A stretch of DNA of 64,000 bases from Aporrectodea caliginosa (GCA_020284085.1 JACEVL010000145.1:987983-1051982), one strand, 5' to 3'. Positions 33,043 to 45,030 are shown, numbered from the stretch's first letter. The notes: a model not told the origin generated them from the letters alone. Numbers and translations are program-made.

Positions 33043-33588
33043 CGAAGCGTGACTGTAGTTTCGAATCTTTCGCGACGTTTAACGCACATTTCTTCTCCTG
33101 ACAGCGCAACAAGACAGTTGCAAAGGAAGGTCGGTGACAATTCTGAAATTCATTTTTTAGTTTCTTCGTATTTTTCTGATATCTTTGGCATTTTCCTTCC
33201 TCATTCCAACGAGTTTCTCTTCTGTTCGTCGATTATTATCCTAATTGGATTCAATATACAGTGCGATACAACTAATGACTTATAGCGCGCTTTAACAAAA
33301 TAAGTCTGTATATCTCATATTTCGCTCTTTTTTTGATTTCTGATTAGATCTTTAGTTGAATTTGTTAATTATCAGTTTATCGCCTATTCTTCTGTGGTAT
33401 TCTGAGCGAATATATTCCTCAAATTAATGACGGGATCTAGAGTTTAACACGAAATCTTATGACAACAAAGGCCGTTGACTTCGGCAGAAGTTCTTTTGAG
33501 GAGTTCTTAGCCTTCGTGTGGCATTATAGTAAAAAATATTCGAAGACGGAAATGGATATAACTAAACAAGCAGACCAAGTCGTTGTTT

Positions 33589-33622
33589 ATTATAGTATCA
33601 AAGCGCAGCGTTTTAAAGGTGT
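33589..33622 (+). promoter_or_regulatory. TATA-29-GGTGT unit
   Basis: Hexamer ATTATA, core GCGTTTTAAAGGTGTCTAATT; the trinucleotide array starts 35 bp downstream. Confidence 0.5.
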
Positions 33623-33654
33623 CTAATTCGACACAACATTACAATAATATTTAG

Positions 33655-33721
33655 CTCGTGGTGGTGCTGGTGCTGGTGGTGGTGGTGATGATGATTGTTT
33701 TGGTGGTGGTAATAGTAGTAA

Positions 33722-33761
<40 letters not shown>

Positions 33762-33811
33762 GGTGGTGGTGGTGGTGGTGGTGGTGGTGGTGGTGGTGGT
33801 GGTTAAGTTGC

Positions 33812-33844
<33 letters not shown>

Positions 33845-33870
33845 AGCAGCAGCAGCAGCAGCTGTAGTAG
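33655..33870. repeat. compound trinucleotide microsatellite (GGT/AGT/GTT/GCA)
   Basis: GTGGTG- and TAGTAG-type repeats, then (GTT)n and (CAG)n. Occupies the position of the 929-1427 array in the partner arm. Then (AAATC) repeats at 33876-33900 that resemble a retroposon tail. Confidence 0.9.
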
Positions 33871-34159
33871 TATTCAAATCAAATCAAAATCAAATCAAAA
33901 TTTATTCGAATCGATTCCATGAACAGTGAGTACAATGTACACGTGTGAATACAGATAATAACAGTTTACATTTCGTAAGCGCCATTAATAAGAAACAAAA
34001 ATTGAAGAGGTTATTGTCTAACAGGTTAGGTAATAAAATCGATTCATAAATAAGAAATAAATAAATAAATAAGAAATAAATAAATAAAGCACCAGCACCA
34101 CCACGAGCTAAATAACTGTATATTGTATTTATTTAAATAACTGTATATTGTATTTATGA

Positions 34160-34690
34160 ATACAAAAGTATTGTATTGTATTTGGCTATTTATAAAGCGC
34201 TTCTCACAGCAAAAGCCTTTCAGAAGCGCTCCCAGTGCGAGCAACCCGAGGGAAAAGGCAGTATTTTAGTTTAAAAAGATGAGGAGAGACTACCAGAAAG
34301 GATGGCAGAGAGTGAACTGGTGGAGGAAGTCCATTCCACAGAGAAGGACCTTATGCAGGCAAAGGATCTGGATTGAGTCATCGCAGTCCTGACACGGGGA
34401 ACAAAAGGTCAAGCCGATCAGAGGATCGGAGAGGACGCAGCGAAGTGGCAGAGAGTGGGCGAAGCATGAGATCGCAAAGGTACTTAGGAGCAAGACCCAG
34501 ATGAGACTGAAGGACTAAAATAAGAACCTTGAATTGTATTCGGATAGATAGAGGGAGCCAGTGAAGTTCTTCAACCATGAATGTAGAGATGTGAGAGAAT
34601 CGAGGAAGACGAGCAATCAGTCTAGCAGCAGCATTAAGTACTGACTGTTACACAGTAGAGGAGATAGGCGAACCTTAGGGAGACCAGTAG
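34160..34690 (-). pseudogene. L2/CR1-like LINE end, (ACAAT)n tail
   Basis: Minus frame ELHWLPLSIRIQFKVLILVL ... PLSATSLRPLRSSDRLDLLF is the L2/CR1 ORF2 C-terminal region, frameshifted afterwards. The 3' hairpin is AGCGCTTCT...AGAAGCGCT (34197-34231), a changed but still fully paired version of the AGCGCCTCT/AGAGGCGCT stem in other copies. Tail (ACAAT)n at 34169-34182. Confidence 0.8.
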
Positions 34691-35384
34691 TATTGATTGT
34701 TGCTGTTGTTGCAGTTGTACTTAACAATGTTTAGCAAAAGAATGTTAATACAAAAATTTGCTTTCATTCTGGATGTCATAATATTTTTCTCATGGCAATT
34801 GACTTCGGTATTATTATTTTACATAGTAAAACCTTGATAGCACCGAATGATTCAGAAGCCAAACATAGCTTACGAATATAAAAAGAATAAAATAAACAAT
34901 TTATTTGTGTCTAAAACAGCTGTTGTGTTTTACGACATCTCAGGTAAATTTCATTTCTCGATAAAGCCATATATTCATTTTTATTTATTTAATGTGGCCT
35001 CTTTAAAAGAAACGATTGGACTGGTTCAACAGAGATACAAGAAATTTATAAATCTATATCCGATTATGCTCAACTGTACAGTGTCTTTTGATCAATAACC
35101 TGCACAAAGTTAATGTCGTGTTTCTTCAAGGCGTTCTGTGCAGCTATTAGATAATTTTATGGCAACGAAGGTAGACGTCGGTAGAAATTATCGTGAACAG
35201 TTCCAGCCATTTTGTAAAGCATACTGCAGCATTATAATTGTATAGACGATCTTCTAAACGATTTTAGTCGCTGATGATGATTTCAATTGTTTAACGACGT
35301 CCTTTGGCTACTATGGCCGCCGACGTCTTTGTGTTTGTATTGTATTTCCGTTCTGTTCGGCCCATTGGCTCTTTTTATTGCAAT

Positions 35385-35575
35385 TCTCTGTATTTTTTTC
35401 TTTCTTTCTTTCTCCTTTTTCTGTTTTTTTCTTCTCTCCTTTTCTTTCCTCCTTTTCTTTTGTTTTCTCTGTGTCAATTCCAACACTCTTTTTTGGCTTA
35501 TTCAGCTCTTTTTTGGCTATATCAGCTCTTTTTTTGGCTATTTCAGCTCTTTTTTGGCTATTCCTTCCTACGTAA
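35385..35575. repeat. pyrimidine-rich tract with 21-bp tandem repeat
   Basis: T/C-rich run (35388-35470) then about four copies of a unit like CAGCTCTTTTTTGGCTATT (35505-35565). The Phe-rich frames across it are artefacts. Confidence 0.8.
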
Positions 35576-36389
35576 GCCCCTACATGGCGCCAATCATAGT
35601 AACAGTGGCGGAAATGGTAGTAGTTGTAGTTTAATTGTTATAGTTTTCAGTGTTTAAATCGACAAAGTTTGGCTCCAATGGCCGCTGACTTGGATCTGTG
35701 CATTACATCGAATTCACACATAGCTTCAGTATGTACAATGCAACTTGCAAGTAACAATCGATTTTAAGGTGCCTAAACTGAGCCACATTTTTTATGTGTC
35801 TTACGAAATCTGACGTAAATTTCATTTCTCCATAACTCCACAAAATCATTCTTCAGTTATTTAACGCGGCCTCTGATAAAGAGATGAATGGCAGAGATAC
35901 AAAGAATTTATAAATCTATGCCTAATTACGTCCATGGAATTTTCGACAGTACAGTGGAATAATAGCTGGTTACATTGATTATTTGCTGTTTAACGACACT
36001 CTGTCAAGACAAAGATGATTAGCGTCCTCCTCCTACGTTCTCAAAGCGTGGGACTGGCACTGCCAGTGTACGCGCAGTGGCGCAGTCAATAGTTCAATAA
36101 AATTCCGCCATGCTTTAGTTATCAGTCACATCAATACGTCGAGATTTCTAATTCCTGCTTCCATTAACACAACATCTTTTGGCTGCCGGGATCGTTAACG
36201 TAGACGTTACTTTATACAATGGAGTCGATACGAGGACCATCTTTTACAATTAACGATTACGTAGTTTCAGTTTGACGACACTACGTGGTAACAAAGAGAA
36301 TTAACGTCGCCATCCTCCTTCATCCAAGCTTGGGACTGGCACTGTCTCTCACTAGGGCATGGATGTGCAGTTGCGGAGTTAAGTACGTA

Positions 36390-36712
36390 AGTAAGTATGT
36401 TCTTAAATGAGAAGCACTAGCAAACGCCCAGCCGTGTATAAGGAGAGCTTAATATATTCAAACAAACAAAATATTTATATTTTACAAACCAAGAATTGAA
36501 TCATGAGGGAAGTTATTTTATATCGAGAAGAACGCAGTGAAGGAAGAGTTGGGGTTAGTCGTATGTATGGGGAAGATGAAGAGCTCAAATAGCCAGATAT
36601 GGGGAAACCTTGTTTACTTGTCTCGCATCCTAGCAAGGAAGCATTTCTGAGTTAGTAACGATTGCGCGAGAGAGAAATTTTTGCCCTGAAGGTAGTAACG
36701 TAATGATGTAAG
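36390..36712 (-). mobile_element. LINE family alpha 3' end, minus
   Basis: Duplicate of 7795-8133: TTAC-type tail at 36386-36400 and the protein end LTQKCFLARMRDK near 36618. Confidence 0.7.
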
Positions 36713-36719
36713 ATCAGGT

Positions 36720-36753
36720 AATATAGTCAGTGAAATTAGCGAGATAGGGGTGT
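36720..36753 (+). promoter_or_regulatory. TATA-29-GGTGT unit
   Basis: Hexamer AATATA, GGTGTCTAAGTGAGCC from 36749; paralogue of 7754-7787. Confidence 0.5.
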
Positions 36754-36967
36754 CTAAGTGAGCCACACGTTTTAAGGCTTTGCGACACTTTGCGTACATG
36801 TATTTCTTTAGCCGATGGTTCACTAAATCTAATAAATGCATTATTGGTCGGTTAGAAATGTGTCCATTGGCAGCATTCTTTGTCTATTGGGTATTATTCA
36901 CAGTGCAATAAATACCGGACCGAAAAATTTACTGAATTATAGCGCCATAATTGACGATTATTAGCAT

Positions 36968-37192
36968 ATGTATGTATGTATGAGCACTTGTTATAGCGCC
37001 CCTTCAAGATTTCTACTCAGAGGCGCTCCCGACTACAGCGCGGACACTGAATCGGAGTTTCACGCCGAAGCGCATGAGCAATTGCGAGTGAAGGACTTGC
37101 CCAGGGTCCCTACGCGGCGGCTTGAGGTGGATTCGAACCCCAACCCTCCGGCTGCAAGGCACCGAACATACCCCTACACCACCGCGCCACAC
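36968..37192 (-). mobile_element. S2 SINE, single second-unit form, minus
   Basis: Head at 37192 (GTGGCGCGGTGGTGTAG), B-box GGGTTCGAATCC, hairpin near 36993-37030, tail of (CATA) type at 36968-36982. Lacks the first tRNA-like unit of the dimer. Confidence 0.85.
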
Positions 37193-37309
37193 AGCATAGC
37201 TTTTCTTATCATTGAATTCTTATCCCGGACCAGTACCACCCGCAGACGGCAGCGGTGTAATTTCCACTAATGATTAAGTAGTTCCGTAGCTTTTATTTAA
37301 CGACGTTCT

Positions 37310-37570
37310 TTCATTTATTCATTTACACCTACCTATATTAATGCACTACTAACTCCTTACATCCTTCCTCGTTGCCTGCGATCATCAAGTACAGGTCTTT
37401 TAGCTGAGCCACGATGCAGAACAGTTATCGGCTCTAGTGCATTCTATGCCTCTGCTCCAAAGGAATGGAATCGACTACCACTCTCTCGTCGTAGGTCAAA
37501 TTCACTTCCATTGCAAATATCTAAAAAATGTCTCATAAAGAACCTGAAATAGTGAAATTTGTATTCACGC
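37310..37570 (+). pseudogene. LINE ORF2 C-terminal remnant
   Basis: Plus frame TGLLAEPRCRTVIGSSAFYA then SAPKEWNRLPLSRRRSNSLP and ISKKCLIKNL followed by a stop; this is the PR.R...AF...AP..WN.LP end of CR1/L2-type ORF2. No tail found. Confidence 0.65.
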
Positions 37571-37681
37571 AATTTGAAATCAATGAAAAACAAAATAAGT
37601 GACCTCTGGTATAAAGTCAACATAAGCGAAACGCTTGGAACATCATCTATATATAGTTTCTAAAGGTGAGTGATGCGACTT

Positions 37682-37757
37682 CAATCAATCAATCAATCAA
37701 TCAATCATAAGATTTATATAGCGCCTCTTCAAGGGTTCTACTCAGAGGCGCTCCAAA
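37682..37757 (-). mobile_element. LINE/SINE 3' hairpin with (GATT)n tail, minus
   Basis: (AATC)6 at 37682-37707, then TTATATAGCGCCTCTTCAAGG...CTCAGAGGCGCTCC: a perfect 9-bp stem AGCGCCTCT/AGAGGCGCT. Only the 3' end is present. Confidence 0.8.
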
Positions 37758-38219
37758 TCAATGTCACTAATATATGGAATGTTGTTGGTTTAAATTTCAT
37801 AATCATTTAGAAGATTTCAGAATGGCTGAAATATTTAATTTCTATATAGTTTATACAATTCAGGTGATCGGCTGATTTCAGTGACTTGTCCCTGATATGA
37901 GACCTCAAAAGTTGAGAGAAACATTGTTTCGGGATTTGGGTCCAATGTGCATTTCCATCGTTTTGAACTGTCTTGAACTGTCTCGGACCCTGTATCTCGG
38001 TCTCTGTCTCAGACCCAACTGTCCCGGTCTCGGTCTCGTAGTTTGATGTCTCGTATTATACAAGTCTGCTTGTGTCTGCCAAGGCCGTTAACTTACTCCC
38101 TAACCAGAATTATAAGACCCTTCTTCTACTGGATAGTTGCTATTTAACGTCGATCTTAAAGCTGATAAGCGTTGCCCTCCTTTTGTACGAAGTATGTTGA
38201 TTGCCCATGATAGTGTCAT

Positions 38220-38533
38220 TCCTCCCGCTGATAGCCAAATGCGAAGAACTTACATCACTATAGGATGATTTATTAGACTTGAATGAGATAGACTTGCTAG
38301 TTTACATTATTGCGACTACTATGATGTGTGTACACCAAAATGGGGTTAGCCCAATAGCGCATTGGATAACACACTGGCATAGAGAGCGAGAGGTACCGTG
38401 TTCGAGTGCCATAGGCAGACATGCTTTGTAGGCTGCTATTAGCGCCGTGTATTGCAGGCTGTCTGTTCTGTTAGTAGTTAAGATTTCAATTGCATAACAG
38501 GATATTCTTACTTACTTACTTACTTACTTACTA
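38220..38533 (+). mobile_element. LINE family beta 3' tail interrupted by an S1 SINE
   Basis: Body to GTACACCAAAATGGGGTTAGC at 38349, then the SINE, then AGGATATTCTTAC and (TTAC)n to 38533. Confidence 0.7.
38350..38499 (+). mobile_element. tRNA-derived SINE (S1), 3'-truncated
   Basis: Head CCAATAGCGCATTGGATAAC, B-box-like GTGTTCGAGTGCC (decayed), body to AATTGCATAAC. Lacks the last ~50 bp of the family. Confidence 0.75.
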
Positions 38534-38559
38534 TAAAACAGTAGGCAGTGGTGGAGTTA

Positions 38560-40900
38560 GATCGTTTGAACGAAAAGATCAAGTCGTATAAAGGCAAAAT
38601 TATCTTATAGCGCTAAGAAATAACAAAGGAGAAATAACAGTGATGACAATACAAGGCTTTCCTTATTGTGATTTAGCGCCCTGTGATACTATAGTATACG
38701 ACGTCTTTAAACTACTGGAATACTAGTTTCGCTTGTATGTGGTGAGGTTGACGTCAAGTGGCTTAATATGTAGTAAAACACTGGAAAGAAAAACTATGTC
38801 CTTACACACCTCAAAAACGGTTCCAAATGATTTTATAAATTCAGCATACGCTAAAGGATGCACATCTCTGTGGCTGGTTCCCTATGAGAAACTCGAAGTT
38901 GACGTTAACGGCTTTGTCAGCCATAAGATCTCGTTTAATACACGAAACCAAAACTGAAGGAAAAATCATTTCGCCACTGGCAGTACACTAGAAGTACCAG
39001 TCCCAATCCTGGAAATAAAAGGGGTGCGACGTTTAATTGTCTTTGTCATGACGAAGCGTTGCTAAACAGTAACTAGATGTCAATGAACAATTCTGCCTTT
39101 CCTCTGATATGCATGCGATTTCCTCGAAGTCTCTTACGAGTTGTGATGTCTCTTGCAATTTTCGTCTCTTTTCTTTTACGCTGTTTTTTTTATGAACGAT
39201 TACCCTTTTCCACTCTAACATGGCATTAGCTCGCCTGTTGAAAGACTCAGACCCGGAGTGAATCGAACGTCCGTTGATATTTACATCGAATGATAAAGTA
39301 AAGATCTCCCAATGATCTCACATCAGCAATATGACATGGCGTCGGAAACAAACTATTTAATATGTCCAAAGAAACGAAACTAATCAGAATTTCTTCAAAC
39401 AGTTTCACCATTCGTATGGCATAATACAGCCTGCACTGAATATCAAAATCGTGGATCCAAAGTTTAATGACATCTTATGACAGCAAAAGCCGTTGACGTT
39501 AGCAGAAATTATCTTAAACAGCTCTCACCGTTTGTATAAGAACGAAAATTACAATAATGTATTATTTCGGACACGAACTATTTACTGTGTTTGACCAGAG
39601 CTCAGTGTTAGCCGTAGTTTTTAATATTTGGCGATATCGTACGAAACGTTTCTGTGTACCTTGTTTAACAGCTTCTTATGGCTTTGTAAACATCGACCGT
39701 ACTTAAAATGTTAGAAAAATCGTTATAAATTATTATTAAGTTAACGAAAATTGCAAATATATAGGCTTGAGAACAAATGTTTTAAAGGTGTCTAAATGGT
39801 GCATTTACTGTAAGCGTTTAGCGACATCTTACGTTAAGGTTTTTAGTTTTCTCATTAACATTAGTTGTGGTCTCCGTTGTTTGGCAACGTCGTCTGGCAT
39901 ACAGAACAGTTTACGTCAACAGTACTGCGCTTAAGTTTTTTATAACATCGAAAAAATGATGACAGTACGTAATTTAATTAAATGAGAATAGAAGTAGCTT
40001 CTGAAACAATCGATTAAAAGGTGTTTAAATGTACTGGAAGGTTTGCGAGTTTTGCGATATTTCCATACATTTTTAAAACCGATATTTCAGTTATTCCCAC
40101 GTGGCTATTATTACGCAAAGGGCCTCGTCGTGTCTCGGGTTGTGGCTTAAGTTGAAGACTCCGAGAGTTGGCACCTCAAACGCGATCAAATTGTAGATTA
40201 CAATGACTATTGACGATACGGCAAAGTCCAAACCACCCTTTTTCTGGAATTAAATATCACTTTCTCAACAGAAAGGTAGAGACCATTTATTGGAGAACAA
40301 TAATTGAAGGTTTATGATCACTGAGTACTCGAACAAATTGTTCTTATGAATGCCTAAACGGAAAACACAGCAGACCTTGTTCCGAAAGGTGTCATCGAAG
40401 TTCCATTCCATATCAATTTGCAGTGCATCTAAGACACCGAGTCCCTCTCAGACCCCAGATCCCATTTTGCTCATGCGCTTCGATACTTCAGTCCAACATT
40501 TGCTGGAAATAATGCCACTGACTCCCCATTAAAAAGGTTTTGACGTCTCTGTTTGGTTATTCATCAAGATATTGACTTGATTTGATTACGGCTTTGGTGT
40601 GCCATCGGTTGATGACATGTGTATTTGACTCCGGCTCTACAGAAGTTAAGAATTACGATATAATTAAAATGGATTCACACGACCAGCGACAGGGCTCTGA
40701 ATCTTAAAATGGAAGTCACGCACGACATTGAGTAAAAGACTTTATTTATTTATACCAACGTTTAACGTCGTCTTATGACATCAAAGGCCGTTGACGACAA
40801 TACAGGAAAGATACAATTCAATGATTACAAGAAACTTATAGTATCCGAATGACACCATCTAATGTGTCAAATAGAGCTGTACAAATATTTCACCCTCACA
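38560..40900. other. tile mosaic, no gene
   Basis: Tile C minus remnant near 38960-39070, the Lys/Arg-rich tile at 39040-39300, tile B at 39450-39545 (GGATCCAAAGTTTAATG), direct duplicate of 20395-20760 at 39460-39870, and tile B at 40760-40800. The frames at 38733-38957 and 40350-40532 match nothing I know. Confidence 0.5.
39758..39791 (+). promoter_or_regulatory. TATA-29-GGTGT unit
   Basis: Hexamer TATATA, core ATGTTTTAAAGGTGTCTAAAT, then TTTAGCGACATCTTACG 40 bp on. Confidence 0.55.
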
Positions 40901-40913
40901 TGAATATTACCCT

Positions 40914-40947
40914 GATATAAAGTTAGAAATACACGATTTAAAGGTGT
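40914..40947 (+). promoter_or_regulatory. TATA-29-GGTGT unit
   Basis: Hexamer GATATA (TATAA two bases in), core CGATTTAAAGGTGTTTAAAT. Confidence 0.5.
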
Positions 40948-41026
40948 TTAAATCGAACCGTGTATTTAAGTGCTTTTAGACGTCTTAGGCTTTTTCCATT
41001 TGCGTATAGTTAAATGATTCAATACA

Positions 41027-41125
41027 TCAATCAAGTAAATTATATAGCGCCTCTTCAAGGGCTCTACTCAGAGGCGCTCCCGAGCCAGGCCTGATCATAG
41101 AGAAAAGTCTTCAATAGGGCGTAAA
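41027..41125 (-). mobile_element. LINE 3' end with hairpin, minus
   Basis: TATATAGCGCCTCTTCAAGG...CAGAGGCGCTCCC, perfect stem; short ATCAATCAAG tail on its left. About 100 bp retained. Confidence 0.75.
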
Positions 41126-41584
41126 ATTATTAGTGTCGCCCTCCTCATTTACCTTCTCTTGGGCTTGGCACTATCAAAGTATGAGCGGCGGAAACATTTT
41201 TCTAAACAGTTCTCACGGTTTTCCTTTCGTAGATCATGAGGCAGTCCTAATACTTTGACAGCTAGTTTTGTCGCCATCTTCGACTTCTCCATCAGAATTT
41301 ACCTTTAACCCTCGGGTTACCAAGGGGGAATGTGGTTGCCACCCCCCTAAGTTTTTTGCATAATTTTTTGTTTCATATGGAATATAATTTTTGCATTTTA
41401 GGTAGCTGTAGCAGATTCATTGGCGCACATTTTGAGGTAAACATCATGGTGGTAGCCCACGCCATTCAAAAGTTATACCCGATATACCCGAGGCACCAGA
41501 GGGTGGATACCACCCCCTAGTTATTCGACTATAGCTTATTGACTATTCTTCCTAGAAGAGAAACAATTATACCATTCTTCAGAG

Positions 41585-41943
41585 CAGTGCTTCCCAAACA
41601 TTTCAGTGTCACGGACCGGCAAAATTAACTTTTCATTGTCACGGACCGGCACGAATATTTCTAATGCAGGAGGACCGGTGCTCACTTTATTAACTTTTTC
41701 TGTTTTTCTATCACCTAAAATATGTATTAAAATTGATCAAAATACATGTTTAGCCAATTCTATTATTCTATTGCCCTTTAACTGCTAGCCTAATAAGTGT
41801 TTTTTGTTATGGTTTTTAAAAATATAATAGTCATTGCTTGATTCCGAGACAATATGACCAGTTTCTTGACTCACTCTGCGGACCGGCAACTGAAGACTCG
41901 CGGACCGGCACCGGTCCACGGACCACCACTTTGGGAAGCACTG
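41585..41943. mobile_element. hAT-like MITE nested in the piggyBac-like element
   Basis: Termini CAGTGCTTCCCAAA and (inverted) CAGTGCTTCCCAAAG; flanks CTTCAGAG (41577-41584) and CTTTAGAG (41944-41951), an 8-bp duplication with one change. CACGGACCGGC repeats inside. Confidence 0.85.
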
Positions 41944-42071
41944 CTTTAGAGGGAATGAGGGGCTTCATTTGCATACCTACATCTTTGTCTTATGAATACC
42001 GGAAGTGATCAAAATAAATAATAATACGCGTAATCTGTGTGAAAATGACTGAATACAGCATTACAACGTAA

Positions 42072-42077
<6 letters not shown>

Positions 42078-42107
<30 letters not shown>

Positions 42108-42110
42108 ATA
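42078..42110. repeat. (TA)n run
   Basis: Perfect TA dinucleotide repeat inside the piggyBac-like element. Confidence 0.95.
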
Positions 42111-42589
42111 TATATATGTATTGATGTACATTTATACTATATAAACATGTGTAGGGATGATTTTGTGTATCTTTTATACATAGATTAGTTTCAAAACACT
42201 CATAATCTTATATTTGTTTATCCAAAAGTACAAAATGTACGCAATAATATAAAATATCGCTAATTAATGGGTTCCGTTGTTAAAAGTGATGTAATTTAGA
42301 GGTGCATTCACATAATATACAACTAAATATTCCATTCTGTGCAGAAATGAATGCTGAATCCATTGCTATATTACAAGTTATGATATGTGAAACCAAACAC
42401 GAAATCCAGGGGGGGTGGCAAACCACCCCCCCTTGGTAGCCAGTGTTACAAAAAAGCTTGGTAGCCCGAGAGTTAACACAAAAATATTGCATAATTTGCC
42501 ACTCAAACGTTTCACATTATCATTGTTCGCCATATTGTTTACTTCAGAAATGGGCTGCTGAACATAATGAAATAAGTAGAAAATTAATC

Positions 42590-42675
42590 GGACATGCCAA
42601 AATTAATCGATTAAAATTTATAACGATTAATCGATTAATCGATTAAAATTAATCGTTAAAATCCGCAGACCTAGT
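42590..42675. mobile_element. terminal fragment of a hAT-like element
   Basis: ATTAATCGATTAA-rich DNA ending, read inward from the right, TAGGTCTGCGGATTTTAACG. This terminus resembles TAGAGGTCTGCGGG of the element at 3487. The other end was not found. Confidence 0.45.
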
Positions 42676-42936
42676 TTTTCCTATGGCATAATACAGCCGC
42701 CCTAGTATACATAATTTTGAAGTTTGAGGATTGGATTAATTCTACAGTTTAACGACATCCTTTGGCTACAAAAGTCGTAGACATCAATTACTTCTAACAG
42801 TTCTCACCGTTCTTGTGGAACAATACAGCTCGAACCTTTGGTAACCTCGGAGTCTTATGGACTGACCTTCTGGATATTCAGGTGATTGCGACTCTGCTAC
42901 AAAATTACCATTGTTGTGGTTAATGAAAAGTCCCTT

Positions 42937-42970
42937 TATATTAGTTTAGAAGTACGCGATTTAAAGGTGT
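42937..42970 (+). promoter_or_regulatory. TATA-29-GGTGT unit
   Basis: Hexamer TATATT, core CGATTTAAAGGTGTTTAAAC. A LINE inserted 20 bp downstream splits the tile; the remainder resumes at 43812. Confidence 0.55.
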
Positions 42971-42985
42971 TTAAACATTGCTGTG

Positions 42986-43811
42986 TATTTTCATTCATTC
43001 ATTCATTCTGGAAATTTATATAGCGCCCCTTCAAGAAATCTACTCAGAGGCGCTCCCAGCCCAGCCACGGCAAAAGTAAAAAGACTTAAGTGATTTATAA
43101 AACCTAGTTTGACTGATCAAAGGTAGCAAGCGCAGCTCCGATGGCAGGTCATTCCAGATGGAGGGGCCTGCAACCGAGAAAGCTCGGCGCTGCCTAGCAG
43201 TCAAGCGAGCCCGCGGAACTAGGAGTTGCCCCGTCGTCGCAGAGCGAAGCGCCCGACGCGCTACAACGTCGGACACTGGGCGGCAGAGGTTGCGCAGGTA
43301 AGATGGAGCACAGCCAAGGATGCTGCGTGAAACCAAAGAAGCAATACGGTATGATATCCGTTGGGCCACAGGCAGCCAGTGTAACACATCGCGCATGTAG
43401 GCAGAGACAGAGCCGAATTTGGGAATTCGCCCAATAAGCCGAGCAGCTGAGCGCAGAACTCGATCTAGTCGCCCCAGAACCCCAAGAGGGAGGCCAACGA
43501 GGATCGAGCAACAGTGGTCAATTCGACTAGTAACGAAGGCATGCACAAGAACCACTAGTGCGTCATGAGAAAGAGAGCGAGAAACTACTCGGAGCTGGCG
43601 AAGCTGATAGTAACATCTTCGACAGATCAAGTTCACATGTTGAGAAAGACTAAGTTCTTGGTCAAGGGCGAGGCCCAGGTCACGAACCGTTAGGGAAAAA
43701 GTTATATCAGGAAAGACCCGAGTAAGCTGGAGCAAATCAATACCATCTAGTTGCCGACGGCCACCTAGACAAATAAACTGAGTCTTGGAAGGATTTAGGA
43801 GAAGTCTAAAT
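42986..43811 (-). pseudogene. L2-like LINE, 3' part of ORF2 with (TGAA)n tail
   Basis: One open minus frame from about 43808 to the stop at 43040: LNPSKTQFICLGG, FSLTVRDLGLALDQELSLSQ, VVLVHAFVTSRIDHCCSILV, RVLRSAARLIGRIP, GPSIWNDLP. Close sister of 27559-28317. The stop codon lies within the 3' hairpin GAGCGCCTCTGAGTAG...GGGGCGCT. Tail (TGAA)n at 42991-43008; GTATTT on both sides may be its target duplication. The sequence before motif FSLTV corresponds to the end of the RT domain; the catalytic YADD is not included. Confidence 0.87.
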
Positions 43812-43839
43812 AATGGTATTTGAGTGATTTGCTATGTCT

Positions 43840-45030
43840 TACGTATACGTGTTGATTTTTGAATGGTTATACGATTAGTTAGTTACTGATTAACACCGCG
43901 TCGCCCTCATTCTTGATCTTCTCTTAGATTTGGCACTACCAAAGTATGAGCTGTGGCGTACTTGGAGATGGGTTCAGTGTAGTGACATCTTTTGGCAGCA
44001 AAATCTGTTGACGTCGATGGTAAAATACAGTTCTCACGATGGAAACTGCAAATACCGTCATGTGTGATTTTTGTAACAAAAAAATTGCAGAAGTGTCGAA
44101 ATGCAGTAAAATCTATTAATCTCTTCTTTCAAACAACATAATACTTCGATTTATATCTCGGTCAATAGCTTTCGACCGACTCGGTATAATCGTCAACAGT
44201 ATATTTTTAGGTGATAACTGGAAACTGAAAAATTGCATCTGAAATTGTCGAAGATCGTTTATTTTCTTGATTTTTCCGATTTTTAGGTTTTTTCGTTGAG
44301 TAATGGTAACATCACTTGCTTGTGAGCTAGGATGCGGGATCCATTCCCTCTAGCCTACCCTCTTAAAAGGATCACTCAGCCTTGCATTCACCAGATGGCG
44401 TTGGTAAAATGCGTAGTAGAACGTGATGGGCGCCTTGCATGGCTGACAAACAGTTAAATTCGACTCCTGTACTATCTTGTGATCATCCGTTCATACTATG
44501 CATTGGAATTATACTGCGGTATGTCAGTTTGAATTGCAATAAACGAATAACTATTGTTATTATTATCAGATAATCAGTTGCCAACGGGTATAAGTAATTA
44601 CACGCCTCTTTTAAGGTTGATTATAGTACTATAAATAAACGAGTCGTTCGTGTTGTAAGTACTGAATGATCTGATCTGCTATTGCCTATCGAGCATAAAA
44701 AAGCCAGAAAAGGCTAAAAGAAAAAGCCAGAAAAGTACACCAAAGTGATTTGAAACTGTTAGAATAACTTTTAAAAAAGAGCCTGAAGAGCCAAAAGAGA
44801 AATTTTTGGTAAAATTGAAAAACAAGAGAAGAAAAAACAGAGATATAATAAAAAGAGCTCATGAGCCAAATGTAAAGGAACTACAAAAACAACCTTCAAA
44901 GACATCAACGGTCATAAATGCCAAAGGATGTCGTTAAACAACTGAACAAGAAGCGTATAGAAATTCAACCTAAACCGCTTAAATGGATTTATACCTGTTG
45001 TAGCGAATCCTGTTAATATTTTTAGTTGAC
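43840..45030. other. tile mosaic, no gene
   Basis: Tile C near 43860-43965 and long tile B at 43975-44045, then DNA shared with 24450-24860 and 48840-49140, the minus unit at 44602 and an A-rich patch with GAGCC repeats (44695-44830). Confidence 0.5.
44602..44635 (-). promoter_or_regulatory. TATA-29-GGTGT unit (GGCGT variant)
   Basis: Hexamer TTTATA (44630-44635, minus), core CTTAAAAGAGGCGTGTAA. Confidence 0.4.

Larger units (their letters stand above)
32936..35100 (-). repeat. inverted-duplication arm 1 (partner)
   Basis: Partner of 600-4780. Keeps the uninterrupted sites of the hAT element (32936-32975) and of the piggyBac-like element (single TTAA near 33080). Confidence 0.8.
35960..36966 (-). 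repeat. inverted-duplication arm 3 (partner)
   Basis: Partner of 7538-8540, with the same internal LINE tail (36390-36712 minus) and tile C copies at 35990 and 36270. Confidence 0.85.
41309..42472. mobile_element. piggyBac-like element with TTAA ends
   Basis: TTAA at 41305-41308 and 42473-42476; termini CCCTCGGGTTACCAAG and (inverted) CTCTCGGGCTACCAAG. Subterminal GGTGG/CCACC runs. The related host site without an insert is at 51240-51330. It contains a nested hAT (41585-41943) and a (TA)n run; no intact transposase. Confidence 0.8.

Noticed and set aside
34847..35098. Similar short proteins at 600-794 (-) and 34847-35098 (+), with VFYDISGKFHFSIKP-like sequence
   Set aside because: Further copies (12140-12290, 35800-35945) do not keep a frame. 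The segment begins with the ACGACATCTcAGGTAAATTTC tile, so the frames are by-products of a repeated non-coding tile.
35287..35657. Three overlapping Phe/Leu-rich frames resembling a membrane protein
   Set aside because: They come from the pyrimidine-rich tract and its 21-bp tandem repeat in all three frames.
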